Part shown: positions 62,382-64,000 of the stretch, piece after piece
How the letters are laid out: every line of letters starts with the position of its first letter
Numbering within the stretch: position 1 is the stretch's first letter
From: Pseudonocardia sp. TRM90224
GTDB taxonomy: Bacteria > Actinomycetota > Actinomycetes > Mycobacteriales > Pseudonocardiaceae
Assembly: GCF_021245725.1 (NCBI RefSeq)
Contig: NZ_JAJGSX010000019.1
Coordinates: forward strand, 62,001-126,000
Length of the DNA stretch: 64,000 bases
Direction: 5' to 3'
The notes under the pieces: model-generated
What the model saw: the letters and a program-made list of their open reading frames with translations, nothing else
What the model was told of the DNA's origin: nothing
The model's database searches: none
Translations under genes and position numbers: made by a program

Positions 62382-63860
62382 TTAACGCCCCGCCAATGGG
62401 AGCGTGATGACGGCCTCCGTTCCGCCGCCCTCGCGTGGGCGGATCTCGAGCGCCGAGTCCAGTTCCGAGTCGAGCAGCGTCTGCACGATCTGCAGGCCGA
62501 GGCCGTCGGACTTCTCGAGGTCGAAGCCTTCCGGGAGGCCGTGACCGTCGTCGGAGATGATCACGTCGAGGCCCTCGCCGGTCCGCGTGACCGCGACGAC
62601 CACCTCGCCGGCGACACCGGGGTCGAAGGCGTGGGCCAGCGCGTTGTGCACCAGCTCGGTCAGCACCAGCACCAGCGGTGTCGCGAGCGCGGCCGGGAGC
62701 TCGCCGAAGCTGCCCTCCCTGCGCACCTTCGCCCGCGACTCGGCCGTGGCGCCGTCGCCGATCGCCGGGATCACCTTGTCGACGAGCTCGTCGAGGTCGA
62801 CCCGTTCGGCGACGGAGACCGAGAGCGACTCGTGCACGAGCGCGATCGAGTTGACGCGCCGCACGCTCTCCGCGAGCGCCCGCCGGGCCTCCGGGATCGC
62901 CGTGCGGCGTGCCTGCAGGCGCAGCAGCGCCGCGACCGTCTGCAGGTTGTTCTTCACGCGGTGGTGGATCTCCCGGATCGTCGCGTCCTTCGAGAGCAAC
63001 GCGAGATCGCGCCTGCGCAGATCGGTGACGTCACGGACCAGCACGAGCGCACCGGCGGCGTCACCCCGCGGGCGCAGCGGCAACGCGCGCACCAGCAGCA
63101 CCGCGCCGCGGGCGCGGACCTCCATGCGCAGCGAGTGGCGCCCGTCCAGCGCCGAACCGATCCGGGCGGCGACCTCGGCAGCGTCGAACGGGTCGGTGAC
63201 GAGGTCGCGCGTGGCCTTGGTGAGCGAATGCCCGACGAGGTCGCTCGCGTGTCCGAGCCGGTGATACGCGGAGAGCGCGTTCGGGCTCGCGTACGCGACC
63301 AGCCCGAGCGCGTCGAGCCGGATCAACCCGTCGCCGGCACGCGGGCTGGTGTCGGCGCCCACCACCGCCGCCTTCGCCGGGAACGTCCCGTCGGCGACCA
63401 TCTGGCACAGGTCGGAGGCGCTGCCGAGGTAGGCGATCTCCAACGGGCTCGGCACCCTGGGCATGGCGAGGTTCGTGTCGCGGGACAGCACCGCGACCAC
63501 CGAGCCCGCGACGCGCACCGGGATCGTCTCCGACCGCACCGGTACGTCGAGGTGCCAGCGCGGGTTCTCGTCGCGGCAGATGCGCCCCTCGACGACCGCC
63601 CGGCGCAGCTGCGGGATCTCGACGGCGGTGGCGCGGGCCGTCACCATGTCCTCGGAGTGCGCCGTCGGCGCCGTCGTGGGGCGCACCTGCGCGACGCAGA
63701 GGAACGCGCCCGGCCCCTCGGCCAGCGGGATCCACAGCAGGAAATCGGCGAACGACATGTCGGCGAGCAGCTGCCACTCGGCGACAACCCGCTTGAGGTG
63801 CTCCACCGCTTCCGCACCCAGCCGCGTGTGCTCGGCGAGCAGCTCGCTCAACGTGGACAC
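62382..63860 (-). CDS. pdtaS: Cytosolic sensor histidine kinase PdtaS
   Basis: 492-residue kinase matching Mycobacterium PdtaS (Rv3220c) in sequence and position next to whiB1. N-terminal GAF (STLSELLAEHTRLGAEAVEH; QLLADMSFADFLLWIPL), PAS (LIRLDALGLVAYASPNALSA), then HisKA_2 with phospho-His in TIREIHHRVKNNLQTVAALL and an ATPase domain (LVLTELVHNALAHAF, DDGHGLPEGF, DGLGLQIVQTLLDSEL). No membrane segment. In mycobacteria it works with the RNA-binding antiterminator PdtaR (encoded elsewhere). GTG at 63860 after GGAGG gives the family N-terminus. Confidence 0.95.
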   Translation of the reverse strand: MSTLSELLAEHTRLGAEAVEHLKRVVAEWQLLADMSFADFLLWIPLAEGPGAFLCVAQVRPTTAPTAHSEDMVTARATAVEIPQLRRAVVEGRICRDENPRWHLDVPVRSETIPVRVAGSVVAVLSRDTNLAMPRVPSPLEIAYLGSASDLCQMVADGTFPAKAAVVGADTSPRAGDGLIRLDALGLVAYASPNALSAYHRLGHASDLVGHSLTKATRDLVTDPFDAAEVAARIGSALDGRHSLRMEVRARGAVLLVRALPLRPRGDAAGALVLVRDVTDLRRRDLALLSKDATIREIHHRVKNNLQTVAALLRLQARRTAIPEARRALAESVRRVNSIALVHESLSVSVAERVDLDELVDKVIPAIGDGATAESRAKVRREGSFGELPAALATPLVLVLTELVHNALAHAFDPGVAGEVVVAVTRTGEGLDVIISDDGHGLPEGFDLEKSDGLGLQIVQTLLDSELDSALEIRPREGGGTEAVITLPLAGR

Positions 63861-63949
63861 GCTTCCCGCCTCCTGCCGGCCAGTGCTGTGCCCATCCAAG
63901 CACGTGGGAGAATTCGGCCATCATCGCCGACGTCGCGAGGGAGGGAACC

Positions 63950-64000
63950 ATGTCCAAGCGCGCACGCAAGCGCCGCGACCGCAAGAAGAACGCCGCTAGC
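63950..64000 (+). CDS. Ribosomal protein bL37 (partial, runs off window)
   Basis: Seventeen codons at the right edge, MSKRARKRRDRKKNAAS, match the start of the 24-residue, highly basic actinobacterial large-subunit protein bL37 (AURKAIP1/COX24-like). ATG at 63950 follows GAGGGAGGG. It is divergent from pdtaS, as in mycobacteria. Only about seven codons are missing. Confidence 0.85.
   Translation, partial: MSKRARKRRDRKKNAAS

Overview
The window is very GC-rich actinobacterial chromosome, with GTG/TTG starts, four-base stop/start overlaps and several likely leaderless promoters. Kgd, F420-type luciferase-like oxidoreductases, a nickel superoxide dismutase with its protease, WhiB1 and the order whiB1 - pdtaS - bL37 (as in Mycobacterium) point to Pseudonocardiales/Mycobacteriales, most likely a Pseudonocardia-like organism; the species cannot be fixed from the sequence. 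There is no rRNA, tRNA, CRISPR array, transposase or prophage. The window looks like stable core and accessory chromosome with short dispersed palindromic repeats.

Layout. 1-9.7 kb: the start of a tandem ABC exporter (cut by the left edge), a TetR/membrane-protein pair facing an acyl-CoA ligase, a membrane protein behind a perfect palindrome, a NUDIX hydrolase, an ArsR-type regulator facing a DUF427 protein, and an F420-type oxidoreductase. 9.8-14.5 kb: an orphan CU044_5270-like protein and kgd (2-oxoglutarate metabolism). 14.6-17.5 kb: TetR/DHA2 efflux pair and two small genes. 17.5-21.2 kb: a four-gene operon with a soluble FtsK/EccC-like ATPase and two WXG100-sized helical proteins, the best candidate for an undescribed system. 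21.5-26.1 kb: a two-component system overlapping a TAXI solute-binding lipoprotein, then an atypical Nramp transporter. 26.8-31.4 kb: a reductive pyrimidine (or hydantoin) degradation operon (beta-ureidopropionase, aminotransferase, dihydropyrimidinase, luciferase-like oxidoreductase).

31.5-40 kb: secreted RTX-like protein, an in-frame remnant of alanine racemase in front of a D-Ala-D-Ala ligase, a multicopper oxidase with a membrane partner, a PadR/HAAS pair, a TetR regulator facing a frameshifted flavoprotein gene, and an SDR. 40-47.4 kb: a complete osmoprotectant ABC transporter ending in a MOSC gene, facing an aromatic amino acid lyase homologue with a non-canonical MIO triad, a LacI regulator and a cysteine dioxygenase. 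47.5-56.4 kb: PAS-GGDEF-EAL protein, malic enzyme, sodX/sodN, an orphan tandem ribbon-helix-helix protein and small metabolic genes. 56.4-64 kb: ArsR/CDF metal efflux pair, histidine phosphatase, a 150-bp quasi-palindrome, GNAT, a GntR/MFS pair, whiB1 behind two CRP-type sites, pdtaS, and the start of the bL37 ribosomal protein gene.

Three families of intergenic inverted repeats recur: family A (four copies), family B (two) and family C (three, all between convergent genes).
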